Source: Streptomyces sp. RPA4-2
GTDB taxonomy: Bacteria > Actinomycetota > Actinomycetes > Streptomycetales > Streptomycetaceae
Length of the DNA stretch: 64,000 nucleotides
Direction: 5' to 3'
Assembly (NCBI RefSeq): GCF_012273515.2
Contig: NZ_CP050975.2
Span: 1,364,001 to 1,428,000, forward strand
Both the position numbers and the translations under genes were made by a program. Below are positions 8,391 to 16,040 of this stretch, piece after piece. The notes below the pieces were generated by a model. The model had not been told where the DNA came from. It saw nothing but the letters and a program-made list of their open reading frames with translations, and did no database searches. How positions within the stretch are numbered: the stretch's first letter is position 1; the number at the start of each line of letters is the position of its first letter.

Positions 8391-8814
8391 GCCGGGCGGT
8401 TCGGTCGTCCCCGGCGGTCGGGTCGCCCGCCAGCATCCGCGCGAGCACCGCGCGTTGCAGCGGCAGCACCTCACGGTGCAGGTCGAACCCCTTGGGCGTG
8501 AGGGACACCCGCACGCCCCGCCGGTCCTCCTGGCACATGCCCCGTGTCACGAGGCCGTCCTTCTCCAGTCGGGCCACCAGCCGGGACAGCGCGCTCTGGC
8601 TCAGATGCACGCGGTCGGAGATCTCCTGGACGCGGTAGGAGCAGGCGCCGTCCGCCTCGGCGTCACCGGCCAGCACGTCGAGCACCTCGAAGTCGCTCGC
8701 GCCCAGGCCGTGTCGGTGCAGCACGCGGTCGACCTCGCACAGGGTGCGCGCATGCACCGCGAGTATGTCGCGCCACTGGTCCACGAGCACCTGCTCGGCC
8801 TTCTCCGCCGCCAT
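8377..8814 (-). CDS. MarR family transcriptional regulator
   Basis: A 145-residue winged-helix protein. The core runs LGASDFEVLDVLAG, then ISDRVHLSQSALSRLVARLEKDGLV (recognition helix) and the wing CQEDRRGVRVSLTPKG. ATG 8814 is chosen because the upstream in-frame extension is antisense to the transporter gene. It is divergent from the DHA2 transporter gene with 84 bp between starts, and that gap contains two matching palindromes. This is the usual arrangement of a MarR repressor controlling itself and an efflux pump. The inducing ligand is unknown. Confidence 0.92.
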   Translation of the reverse strand: MAAEKAEQVLVDQWRDILAVHARTLCEVDRVLHRHGLGASDFEVLDVLAGDAEADGACSYRVQEISDRVHLSQSALSRLVARLEKDGLVTRGMCQEDRRGVRVSLTPKGFDLHREVLPLQRAVLARMLAGDPTAGDDRTARLSSR

Positions 8815-8851
8815 GGGCGCACGGTAGCAAAGAATCCTCTTTGTTGCATCG

Positions 8852-8878
8852 GCATTAAATGCATTTGCATTGAATGCA
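8852..8878. promoter_or_regulatory. Double MarR operator (GCATTnAATGC twice)
   Basis: Two identical-arm palindromes, GCATTAAATGC at 8852-8862 and GCATTGAATGC at 8867-8877, have centres 15 bp apart. They sit in the gap between the divergent MarR and MFS genes. Further TGCAT half-sites follow at 8875-8886. The spacing would place two dimers on neighbouring turns over both promoters. Confidence 0.78.
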
Positions 8879-8898
8879 TGTGCATGTACTCTCTCCGC

Positions 8899-10389
8899 AT
8901 GACCTCCCCGCTCACCACCCCCGTGTCCCTGGGACGCTGGACCCCCCGACTGTGGGGCACCCTGCTGGTGCTCTGCGCCGCGATGTTCCTGGACGCGCTG
9001 GACGTGTCGATGGTCGGCGTCGCCCTGCCCTCCATCGGCTCCGAACTCGATCTCTCCACCTCGACGCTGCAATGGATCGTCAGCGGCTACATCCTGGGAT
9101 ACGGCGGACTGCTCCTGCTCGGCGGACGCACCGCCGACCTGTTGGGCCGCCGACAGGTCTTCCTCGTGGCCCTGGGAGTCTTCGCGCTCGCCTCACTGCT
9201 CGGCGGACTCGTCGACTCGGGCCCGCTGCTGATCGCCAGCCGCTTCATCAAGGGCCTCAGCGCGGCGTTCACCGCGCCGGCGGGCCTGTCGATCATCACC
9301 ACGACCTTCCCCGAGGGCACGCTGCGCAACCGCGCCCTGTCGATCTACACCACCTGCGCCGCCACCGGCTTCTCGATGGGCCTCGTCCTGTCCGGCCTGC
9401 TCACCGAGGCCAGCTGGCGCCTGACCATGCTGCTGCCCGCGCCCATCGCGCTCCTCGCGCTCCTCGTCGGCATGAAGCTCCTGCCGCGCAGCGAACGGGA
9501 GAAGGACCACAACGGCTACGACATCCCGGGCGCGGTTCTCGGCACGGCATCGATGCTGCTGCTCGTGTTCACCGTCGTCCAGGCACCGCAAGCCGGCTGG
9601 GCCTCGGCCCGCACGCTGCTGTCCTTCCTCGCGGTCGCCGTCCTGCTCACGGTCTTCGTCCGGGTCGAGCGGCGCTCACCCGGACCTCTGATCCGGCTCG
9701 GGGTGCTGCGCTCCGGCAGCCAGATCAGGGCCCAGCTCGGCGCGATGGCGTTCTTCGGCTCGTACGTCGGCTTCCAGTTCCTGGTCACGCTCTATATGCA
9801 GTCGCTGCTCGGCTGGTCGGCGCTGCACACCGCGCTCGCCTTCCTTCCCGCGGGCGCGCTGGTCGCGCTCTCCTCGACCAAGGTCGGAGCCGTGGTGGAC
9901 CGTTTCGGTACCCCGCGACTGATCGCCGCGGGCTTCGCGCTGATGGTTCTCGGCTACGCGCTGTTCACGCGCGTCAGCCTCGACCCGGTGTACGCGTCGG
10001 TGATCCTGCCCACGATGCTGCTGATCGGCGCGGCCTGCGCGCTGGTCTTCCCGTCGCTCAACATCCAGGCCACCAACGGCGTCGACGATCACGAACAGGG
10101 CATGGTCTCGGGCCTGCTCAACACCTCGGTCCAGGTGGGCGGCGCCATCTTCCTGGCGATCGTGACGGCGGTCGTCACCGCGAACTCCTCCGAGGGCTCC
10201 TCCCCGCAGGCCGTCCTCGACAGCTACCGGGCCGGCCTGCTCGTGGTCACGGGTATCGCCCTGGCGGGACTGCTGATCACCCTGCCGGGCCTGCGGACGC
10301 GGCGTCCGCGGGGGTCCGTCGTGGTCGCCAAGTCCGCGCGGCAGACGTCGCAGGAGACATCGCAGGAGCGGGTGCCGGTCCGCGACTGA
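8899..10389 (+). CDS. DHA2-family MFS drug exporter (14-TMS type)
   Basis: About 496 residues with roughly 14 membrane helices. Signatures are LDVSMVGVALPSIGSELDLS in helix 1 (D-x-x-x-V-x-V-A-L-P, typical of DHA2 antiporters) and the GGRTADLLGRRQVF loop 2-3 motif. Members expel drugs by proton antiport. ATG 8899 is the start that fits the divergent promoter region; the longer upstream frame runs through the antisense of marR. Probably repressed by the adjacent MarR protein. Confidence 0.92.
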   Translation: MTSPLTTPVSLGRWTPRLWGTLLVLCAAMFLDALDVSMVGVALPSIGSELDLSTSTLQWIVSGYILGYGGLLLLGGRTADLLGRRQVFLVALGVFALASLLGGLVDSGPLLIASRFIKGLSAAFTAPAGLSIITTTFPEGTLRNRALSIYTTCAATGFSMGLVLSGLLTEASWRLTMLLPAPIALLALLVGMKLLPRSEREKDHNGYDIPGAVLGTASMLLLVFTVVQAPQAGWASARTLLSFLAVAVLLTVFVRVERRSPGPLIRLGVLRSGSQIRAQLGAMAFFGSYVGFQFLVTLYMQSLLGWSALHTALAFLPAGALVALSSTKVGAVVDRFGTPRLIAAGFALMVLGYALFTRVSLDPVYASVILPTMLLIGAACALVFPSLNIQATNGVDDHEQGMVSGLLNTSVQVGGAIFLAIVTAVVTANSSEGSSPQAVLDSYRAGLLVVTGIALAGLLITLPGLRTRRPRGSVVVAKSARQTSQETSQERVPVRD

Positions 10390-10390
10390 C

Positions 10391-10420
10391 CCGGTGGGCC
10401 GGGCCCACCCGGCCCACCGG
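10391..10420 (+). terminator. Terminator of the DHA2 transporter gene
   Basis: CCGGTGGGCCGGG and its exact complement enclose a 4-nt CCCA loop, beginning 1 bp after the stop codon. Confidence 0.75.
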
Positions 10421-10516
10421 CCCACCCGGCCCACCCGGCCCACCCGGCCCACCCGGCCCACCCGGGCCACCGGGCCACCGGGCCACCGGGCCACCGGGCC
10501 ACCGGGCCACCGGGCA
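10421..10516. repeat. 9-bp low-complexity tandem repeats after the terminator
   Basis: The 3' arm of the terminator is followed by iterated CCCACCCGG-type and then CCACCGGG-type units for about 95 bp. They look like slippage copies of the hairpin arm. Several alternative hairpins with the 5' arm are therefore possible. No gene is present. Confidence 0.75.
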
Positions 10517-10590
10517 CACCATCGCCCCGGCTCCACCGACCGACGAGCCCACAGTTCAACCCGATTCATCCCGTTCCGTACTCAACTCGA

Positions 10591-10626
10591 CGCGCCCGGC
10601 CGGGCATTCCTTGCCCGCCGGGCGCG
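10591..10626. other. Long stem-loop just upstream of the DUF6332 gene
   Basis: CGCGCCCGGC/GCCGGGCGCG plus an inner GGGCA/TGCCC pairing, with one bulged C and a TTCCT loop, give a 15-bp stem. It ends 20 bp before the DUF6332 start. It could stop read-through from the transporter gene or sit in the 5' leader of the small gene. Confidence 0.5.
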
Positions 10627-10645
10627 CCGCACGGACACTTGCCTG

Positions 10646-10927
10646 ATGAGGCCAACACGTACGCAGGACCAACGGGACACGATCACCGTGGAAATCGGGT
10701 ACGCGTTGCTCAGCGCGGCGTTCGTGGCGGCGCTCGCGTTGGGGGCGGTGTCCGGCCCCGCGCTGCTGTTCCATCTCCCCCTCGCCGTCGAGAAGTTCCT
10801 GATCACCTCGGGGATAATGCTGGCCGTGGCGCTCTTCGCCGTACGGGTGGTCACCGTGCTGATCCGCTTCGGCCGCGCGGCCGGCGCTCAGCCCAGCCAC
10901 CCCGGCCGGACCAACCCCGACTCGTAG
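10646..10927 (+). CDS. Small two-helix membrane protein, DUF6332-like
   Basis: 93 residues with two hydrophobic segments (about residues 18-40 and 48-70) and a short basic C-terminus. The opening TQDQRDTITVEIGYALLSA resembles the DUF6332 family of Streptomyces membrane proteins, whose function is unknown. Its 3' end overlaps the 3' end of the convergent response-regulator gene by 40 bp. Confidence 0.72.
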   Translation: MRPTRTQDQRDTITVEIGYALLSAAFVAALALGAVSGPALLFHLPLAVEKFLITSGIMLAVALFAVRVVTVLIRFGRAAGAQPSHPGRTNPDS

Positions 10928-11553
10928 GCCATCACGACCAGTTGAGCCCGGTCGCGGGCTCCGAGCTTCACCATGGTCCGACTGACATGGGTCTTGGCGG
11001 TGAGCGGGCTGACGACAAGTCGCCTCGCGATCTCGTCGTTGGACAGACCGATGCCGACCAGCGCCATCACCTCCCGTTCCCGCTCCGTGAGCCGGCCGAG
11101 GAGGCCGGCCGCCGCGGGCTCCTTCGACCGGGCCGCGAACTCGGAGATGAGCCGCCGTGTCACCCCCGGCGACAACAGCGCGTCGCCCTCGACCACCGCC
11201 CGTACCGCGCGCAGGAGTTCGTCCGGCTCGGTGTCCTTGACAAGGAATCCGGAGGCGCCGGAGCGGATCGCCTCGAAGACGTACTCGTCCAGCTCGAAGG
11301 TGGTGAGCATGACCACCTTGACGTCCTTGAGCTCCTGGTCGCCGGTGATGCGACGGGTCGCGGCCAGCCCGTCCAGCACCGGCATGCGGATGTCCATCAG
11401 AACGACGTCGGGCCGCAGTGCGCGCACCTTGCGCAGCGCCTCGTCGCCGTCTGCCGCCTCACCGGCCACCTCCAGGTCTGCCTGTGCGTCGAGCAGCGCC
11501 TTGAAGCCTGCCCTGACCAGTGACTGGTCGTCGGCGAGCAGTACGCGGATCAC
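10888..11553 (-). CDS. NarL/FixJ-family response regulator (LuxR-type HTH)
   Basis: 221 residues. The receiver domain (1-120) has the acidic pocket ADDQ, phosphoacceptor Asp in VVLMDIRMP (~residue 54), the switch Thr in MLTTFE and Lys in FLVKD. The DNA-binding domain (~150-215) shows LTEREREVMALVGIGLSNDEIARRLVVSPLTAKTHVSR. Its start overlaps the stop of the histidine kinase gene by 4 bp (ATGA), so the pair is translationally coupled. No target promoter is evident in the window. Confidence 0.95.
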   Translation of the reverse strand: MIRVLLADDQSLVRAGFKALLDAQADLEVAGEAADGDEALRKVRALRPDVVLMDIRMPVLDGLAATRRITGDQELKDVKVVMLTTFELDEYVFEAIRSGASGFLVKDTEPDELLRAVRAVVEGDALLSPGVTRRLISEFAARSKEPAAAGLLGRLTEREREVMALVGIGLSNDEIARRLVVSPLTAKTHVSRTMVKLGARDRAQLVVMAYESGLVRPGWLG

Positions 11554-12815
11554 CGGTCCTCCTTGACCTGCAGGGGCAGTACGGCCAGTACGCGGAAGCC
11601 ACCGTCGTCGCGCGCGCCCGCCTCGATCGTGCCACCGAGGGCGACGGCCCGCTCCCGCATGCCGGCCAGCCCGTGCCCGCTGCCGCCCGCGTCGGCGCCG
11701 GTCCCGGGTCCGTCGTCGTCGATGCGCAGCCGCAGCGCGTCCCCCGCCGGCTCGATCCGCACACGCGCGTGCCGCGATCCCGAGTGCCGCACGACATTGG
11801 TGAGGGCCTCCTGGACGATCCGGAACGCGGCGAGGTCGATGCCCGGCGGAAGCTTCGGGGGGGTGCCCCGGACCTCAACGGCCAGGCCGGCGGCCGCCGC
11901 CTGCTCGACGAGCTCGGGGAGCCGGTCGAGTCCGGGAGCCGGAGCCCGCGGCGCGTCTCCGGGGGTACGCAGGGTTTCGAGTACCTGCCGGACCTCGCCG
12001 AGCGCCTCCTTGCTCGCCGCCTTGATGGTGGTGAGCGCCGAGCGTGCCTGCTCCGGGTCGGAGTCGAGCAGCGCGAGGCCGACACCCGCCTGGACATTGA
12101 TCACCGAGATGCTGTGTGCCAGGACGTCGTGCAGTTCGCGGGCGATCCGCAGCCGCTCCTCGTCGGCGCGACGCGCCGCGGCCTGCGCGCGCTCGGCGCG
12201 GTCGCGGGCCCACTGCTCACGGCGGACGCGCACCAGCTCCGAGACGGCCACGATCGCCACGCCCCAGGTGGCGACGCCGATCTCCCGGGTCCAGGAGACC
12301 GCCCGGTCCCCCGCCGGCGGCAGCCAGTGATAGAGCCAGTGCGCCATGAGCAGATGGCCGAGCCAGAGCATGCCGATGGCCGCCCAGGCCGCTCGGCGGT
12401 GTCCCGCCACGACCGCGCCGAAGCAGCCGACGGCGGCCGTGACGAAGACGGGCCCGTACGGGTATCCGGCGGCCAGGTAGACCAGGGTCACCGTGGCCGT
12501 GCCGAAGGCGACGAGCACCGGACGCCGCTGCCGCCACAGCAGCAGACCGCACCCCACGAGCAGCAGAGCCCGCGCGAAGGGGTCGAGGGCCGCGCGATCT
12601 CCAACCTGGGCGTGCGCGGCGAACTGCGAGCCGACGAGCACGAGGACGGTCAGGAGCAGAGTGGAGCGCCAGGGCAGGCGGCCCGCGCGCCCCTCGGAGT
12701 CCCCGGGATCCCCGCCGGTCCACCCCTGCGGCCCGGTCCGACCCAGGGGCCCGTGCCGCCACCACGGCGGTCCACCGCCCCACCCCGGGGACCTGGGGGT
12801 TCGCTGCTCTTCCAT
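11550..12815 (-). CDS. Sensor histidine kinase (DesK/NarX-like HPK7)
   Basis: About 421 residues. The N-terminal region is Pro/Gly-rich, then comes a block of five or six hydrophobic helices (about 45-180), probably the sensor. After that come the phosphoacceptor helix ARELHDVLAHSISVI (His ~215) and the ATPase domain with NVVRHSG (N-box), DDDGPGTG and GHGLAGMRERAVALGG. ATG 12815 is used; an in-frame GTG 21 bp upstream is an alternative, and neither has a clear ribosome site. It is cotranscribed with, and presumably phosphorylates, the downstream regulator. The signal is unknown. Confidence 0.93.
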   Translation of the reverse strand: MEEQRTPRSPGWGGGPPWWRHGPLGRTGPQGWTGGDPGDSEGRAGRLPWRSTLLLTVLVLVGSQFAAHAQVGDRAALDPFARALLLVGCGLLLWRQRRPVLVAFGTATVTLVYLAAGYPYGPVFVTAAVGCFGAVVAGHRRAAWAAIGMLWLGHLLMAHWLYHWLPPAGDRAVSWTREIGVATWGVAIVAVSELVRVRREQWARDRAERAQAAARRADEERLRIARELHDVLAHSISVINVQAGVGLALLDSDPEQARSALTTIKAASKEALGEVRQVLETLRTPGDAPRAPAPGLDRLPELVEQAAAAGLAVEVRGTPPKLPPGIDLAAFRIVQEALTNVVRHSGSRHARVRIEPAGDALRLRIDDDGPGTGADAGGSGHGLAGMRERAVALGGTIEAGARDDGGFRVLAVLPLQVKEDR

Positions 12816-12974
12816 GACGGTCACGCTAGACGGCACCGGCCGCCGACCGCGTCAGCCGGGCGAGGTGATCACACGTACTCCCCACGGAGTAGCGCCGCCC
12901 GCCGCACACCACCGGTCCGCACCCCCACACCACCGGGGTCCCATCGCGGCGCCGGGCCTTCCCATGGCCGTGGC

Positions 12975-13712
12975 TCAGGAGCCGGCCCGGCCACTCCGTC
13001 CGCCCGTCGCCCCCGCCGGCTCCGGGTACACCAGTCCCACAGCGTGGGCGAGCTGGTCCGCCGCGTGCCGGAAGAACTCCTCCCGGTCCTCGACGACCCT
13101 GTTGAACTGCCCGAAGACCTCGAACCCGATCAGGCCGTAGAGCTGCGACCAGGCGGCCACGAGTGCCACGACGGCCTCGGACGGGAGGTCGGGAGCGAGG
13201 TCGGCGGCCATCCGCCGCGCCTCCGCCCGCAGCCCGGCGGGCAGCGGGGTGCGGGCCACGCCCTTGCCCTGGTGGGCGTCGCGGACGATCCCGATCAGGA
13301 GCAGCCCCACGCGGGAGGCGGCCGGGACGGTGGTCTGCGGCGCGGTGTATCCGGGCACGGGCGAACCGTAGATGAGCGCGTACTCGTGCGGATGCTCCAG
13401 CGCCCAGTGGCGCGCCGCCACGCAGACCGCGATCCAGCGCTCGCGCGGGCCGGCTGTCACGACCTCGGCATGCGCCGTCTCCGCGCTCTCGCCGAGGGAG
13501 TCGTAGGCGTCGATGATGAGCGCGGTCAACAGGTCGTCGCGGCTGGGGAAATAGCGGTAGAGCGCGGAGGAGGCCATACCGAGTTCGCGGGCGACGGCGC
13601 GCAGCGAGAGCTTGGCGGCCCCCTCCTCGGCGAGTTGTCTGCGTGCCTCTTCCTTGATGGCCGCGGTGACCTCGATCCTGGCTCGGGCGCGTACTCCTCG
13701 TGCGGTCGTCAT
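12975..13712 (-). CDS. TetR family transcriptional regulator
   Basis: 245 residues with an N-terminal helix-turn-helix (about 12-58; LSLRAVARELGMASSALYRYFPSRDDLL) and a C-terminal ligand and dimer domain of the WHG-like type (RWIAVCVAARHWALEHPHEYALIYGSPVPGY). ATG 13712 is chosen; an upstream extension would enter the operator region. It is divergent from the nitroreductase-like gene. The intervening 147 bp contain repeated GAGAGC inverted motifs, so it probably represses both genes. Confidence 0.92.
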   Translation of the reverse strand: MTTARGVRARARIEVTAAIKEEARRQLAEEGAAKLSLRAVARELGMASSALYRYFPSRDDLLTALIIDAYDSLGESAETAHAEVVTAGPRERWIAVCVAARHWALEHPHEYALIYGSPVPGYTAPQTTVPAASRVGLLLIGIVRDAHQGKGVARTPLPAGLRAEARRMAADLAPDLPSEAVVALVAAWSQLYGLIGFEVFGQFNRVVEDREEFFRHAADQLAHAVGLVYPEPAGATGGRSGRAGS

Positions 13713-13753
13713 GGAAGGCAGTCTGCCACGTTTCCAGAGCACTGCACACAAAC

Positions 13754-13836
13754 GAGAGCACCGCTCTTGCTTTGGATCACCGCTCTCGTGCAGACTGCTC
13801 TCAAGCGAGAGCAGTGCTCACAAAAGCGAGCGGCGC
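13754..13836. promoter_or_regulatory. TetR operator cluster (GAGAGC inverted repeats)
   Basis: CTGCTCTC and GAGAGCAG form a perfect 8-bp inverted repeat around AAGC at 13795-13814. A second, AGAGC/GCTCT around ACC, lies at 13755-13767. More half-sites (CGCTCTCG at 13781, GCGCTCTC at 13833) fill the gap between the divergent genes. This suits a TetR repressor with several dimer sites. Confidence 0.7.
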
Positions 13837-13859
13837 TCTCCCATTCGATAGGGGGCATC

Positions 13860-14309
13860 ATGTCCACGCATGTCCAGAAGCCCGGCTGGTTCACCGTCAA
13901 CGTCTTCAACCGCGCCGTGGCCTGGATGACCCGTCGCGGTCTCAGCGTCTGGGGATCCCGGGGCCTGGCCGTCCGCGGCCGCAAGAGCGGCGAATGGCGG
14001 ACGACTCCGGTCAACCTGCTCACCGTGGACGGGCAGTACTACCTGGTCGCGCCGCGTGGCCACGTCCAGTGGACGCACAACATGCGGGCCGCGGGCGGTG
14101 GCGAACTGCGCCTCGGCAAGGAGGCCGACACGTTCACGGCGACCGAGGTCACCGACGACGACAAGGTCCCGCTGCTGCGCGCCTACCTCAAGCGCTGGAA
14201 GGCCGAGGTCGGCGTCTTCTTCAAGGGCGTCGGTCCCGACTCCTCCGACGAGGAGCTGCGCCGCATCGCCCCCGACCACCCGGTGTTCCGGGTCCTGATC
14301 AAGAACTGA
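13860..14309 (+). CDS. Nitroreductase / deazaflavin (F420)-dependent oxidoreductase family protein
   Basis: 149 residues of the Ddn-like split beta-barrel family. Visible are the N-terminal amphipathic helix NVFNRAVAWMTRRGL, the cofactor-binding LAVRGRKSGEWRTTPVNLLTVDGQYYLVAPRG and the C-terminal PDHPVFRVLIKN. Members use F420H2, or sometimes flavin, to reduce nitro or quinone substrates. ATG 13860 is preceded by a GGGGG ribosome site 3-7 nt upstream. Likely repressed by the divergent TetR protein. Confidence 0.88.
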   Translation: MSTHVQKPGWFTVNVFNRAVAWMTRRGLSVWGSRGLAVRGRKSGEWRTTPVNLLTVDGQYYLVAPRGHVQWTHNMRAAGGGELRLGKEADTFTATEVTDDDKVPLLRAYLKRWKAEVGVFFKGVGPDSSDEELRRIAPDHPVFRVLIKN

Positions 14310-14650
14310 CCACGGCCGCCCGGGATCCGGCCGGCCCCCGCATCACCCGCGGCAAGGCTCGGCGCGACGCCCCGGCAACGGAAGCCCCGGCCGCCGAGGG
14401 ACCGTCGGCTGACCGGCCCACGCCTCCCAGGCGTTCGGCCCGACACGCTCGGGCCACCGTCCGGCACGCACCGACCACCATCCCGGCCCACCCCGACCAC
14501 CCGGACCGTACCCCACGCAGCCACCCGGCCCGACGAGCCGACGCCCGCCCATCATCGATCCGGCGTCCGCGGTCCGTCACGAGCCCGCCTCGCCGAGGCC
14601 TTCCCTGTCCGGTTCAGGCGACCCTCGACGTGCCTGGACCGCCGTCCGGT
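14310..14650. other. Intergenic region, no gene seen
   Basis: The stretch is extremely CG-rich with runs of CCGRCC-type triplets. Both flanking genes end towards it. No start site, operator or clean terminator hairpin was recognised. Confidence 0.5.
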
Positions 14651-15856
14651 TCACTTGTCGAGTGCGGTGAGGGCACGCCCGGCCAGCGGGTGGGAGCGCA
14701 CGAGTTCGCCCAGTGTGGTCGAGCCGCGCGTGATCCGCGCGAACGCGTTCCAGGCGGGCCGGAAGCCGGTCAGGACCGCGTGCAGGGTGCCCGGCCGCCG
14801 CTCGAAAGCGGTGAGCATGCGCTTGCCGACGCTCATCTCCACGCCGAGCCCGGCCTTGATGGCGAAGGCGTAGTTGAGCGCCTGGCGGCGGGTGTCCACC
14901 GCGTCGTGCGCCTCGGCGATCCGGACCGCCCACTCCCCCGCCAGCCGCCCGGAGCGCAGCGCGAAGGAAATGCCCTCGCGCGTCCACGGCTCCAGGAGTC
15001 CCGCCGCGTCCCCGCACACGAGCACCCGCCCGCGCGACAGCGGCGAGTCGTCGGCACGGCAGCGCGTCAGGTGACCCGAGGAGATGCTCGGCTCGAACCC
15101 GGCCAGCCCGAGCCGGGCGATGAAGTCCTCCAAGTACCGCTTGGTGGCCGCGCCTTCACCGCGGGCGGAGATCACACCGACGGTGAGGGTGTCGCCCTTG
15201 GGAAACACCCAGCCGTAACTGCCGGGCATGGGACCCCAGTCGATCAGGACCCGCCCCTGCCAGTCCTCGGCGACTGTCTCCGGCACCGGGATCTCCGCCT
15301 CGAGGCCGAGGTCGACCTGGTCGACCTTCACCCCGACGTGCGCCCCTATGCGGCTGGCGCTGCCGTCCGCGCCGACCACCGCCCGGGTCAGCACCGTCTC
15401 GCCTCCCTGCAGCACGACGGCGACGGTGCGCCGGTCCGGCACGGCCGACCCGTGCTGCTCGACCCGCGAGACCGTGACGCCCGTACGCAGCTCGGCGCCC
15501 GCCTTCTGCGCGTGCTCGACGAGCTGCTGGTCGAACTCGGGCCGGTTGATCAGCCCGAACAGCATCTGCTTCGAGCGCCGGGTACGGGTGAACTTGCCGT
15601 CCAGCGAGAACGTGACCGCGTGCACGCGGTCTCTCAGCGGCAGCTCGAAGCCGGGTGGCAGCGCGTCGCGCGAGGGGCCGATGATTCCGCCGCCGCACGT
15701 TTTGTAGCGCGGCAGCTCCGCCTTCTCCAGCAACAGGACGCTGCGTCCCGCGACCGCTGCCGCATAGGCGGCCGAGGCGCCCGCTGGCCCCGCGCCGACC
15801 ACGACGACGTCCCACACCATCTGTCCGTCGTCCGCCGAAGAGTTCTCGCTGCTCAC
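14651..15856 (-). CDS. Geranylgeranyl reductase family FAD-dependent protein
   Basis: 401 residues of the PHBH-fold flavoprotein family. The N-terminal dinucleotide fold is VVVVGAGPAGASAAYAAA (~residues 16-33), followed by LLLEKAELPRYKTCGGGII. The second FAD motif is VLVCGDAAGLLEPWTREGISFAL (~280-300). These features match geranylgeranyl reductase-like enzymes that hydrogenate isoprenoid chains, such as those of menaquinone or lipids. The start is GTG 15856. It is divergent from the M20 dipeptidase gene. The exact isoprenoid substrate cannot be read from sequence. Confidence 0.9.
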   Translation of the reverse strand: MSSENSSADDGQMVWDVVVVGAGPAGASAAYAAAVAGRSVLLLEKAELPRYKTCGGGIIGPSRDALPPGFELPLRDRVHAVTFSLDGKFTRTRRSKQMLFGLINRPEFDQQLVEHAQKAGAELRTGVTVSRVEQHGSAVPDRRTVAVVLQGGETVLTRAVVGADGSASRIGAHVGVKVDQVDLGLEAEIPVPETVAEDWQGRVLIDWGPMPGSYGWVFPKGDTLTVGVISARGEGAATKRYLEDFIARLGLAGFEPSISSGHLTRCRADDSPLSRGRVLVCGDAAGLLEPWTREGISFALRSGRLAGEWAVRIAEAHDAVDTRRQALNYAFAIKAGLGVEMSVGKRMLTAFERRPGTLHAVLTGFRPAWNAFARITRGSTTLGELVRSHPLAGRALTALDK

Positions 15857-16040
15857 GATGGTCTACTGCTCCCAGTCCAGCCGTCTGCCGCACCTGTCTC
15901 CCGCATCCTACGGTGGACGTCGCCGCAGGCCACTGTGGGAGGATCGGCACCGTATGCGCCCTGCACACCAGTGCGCGTGTGCGCACCGCCCGGTCACCCG
16001 TACACAGAAGTACAACGTCGCACCCACAAGGAGCGTGCCC

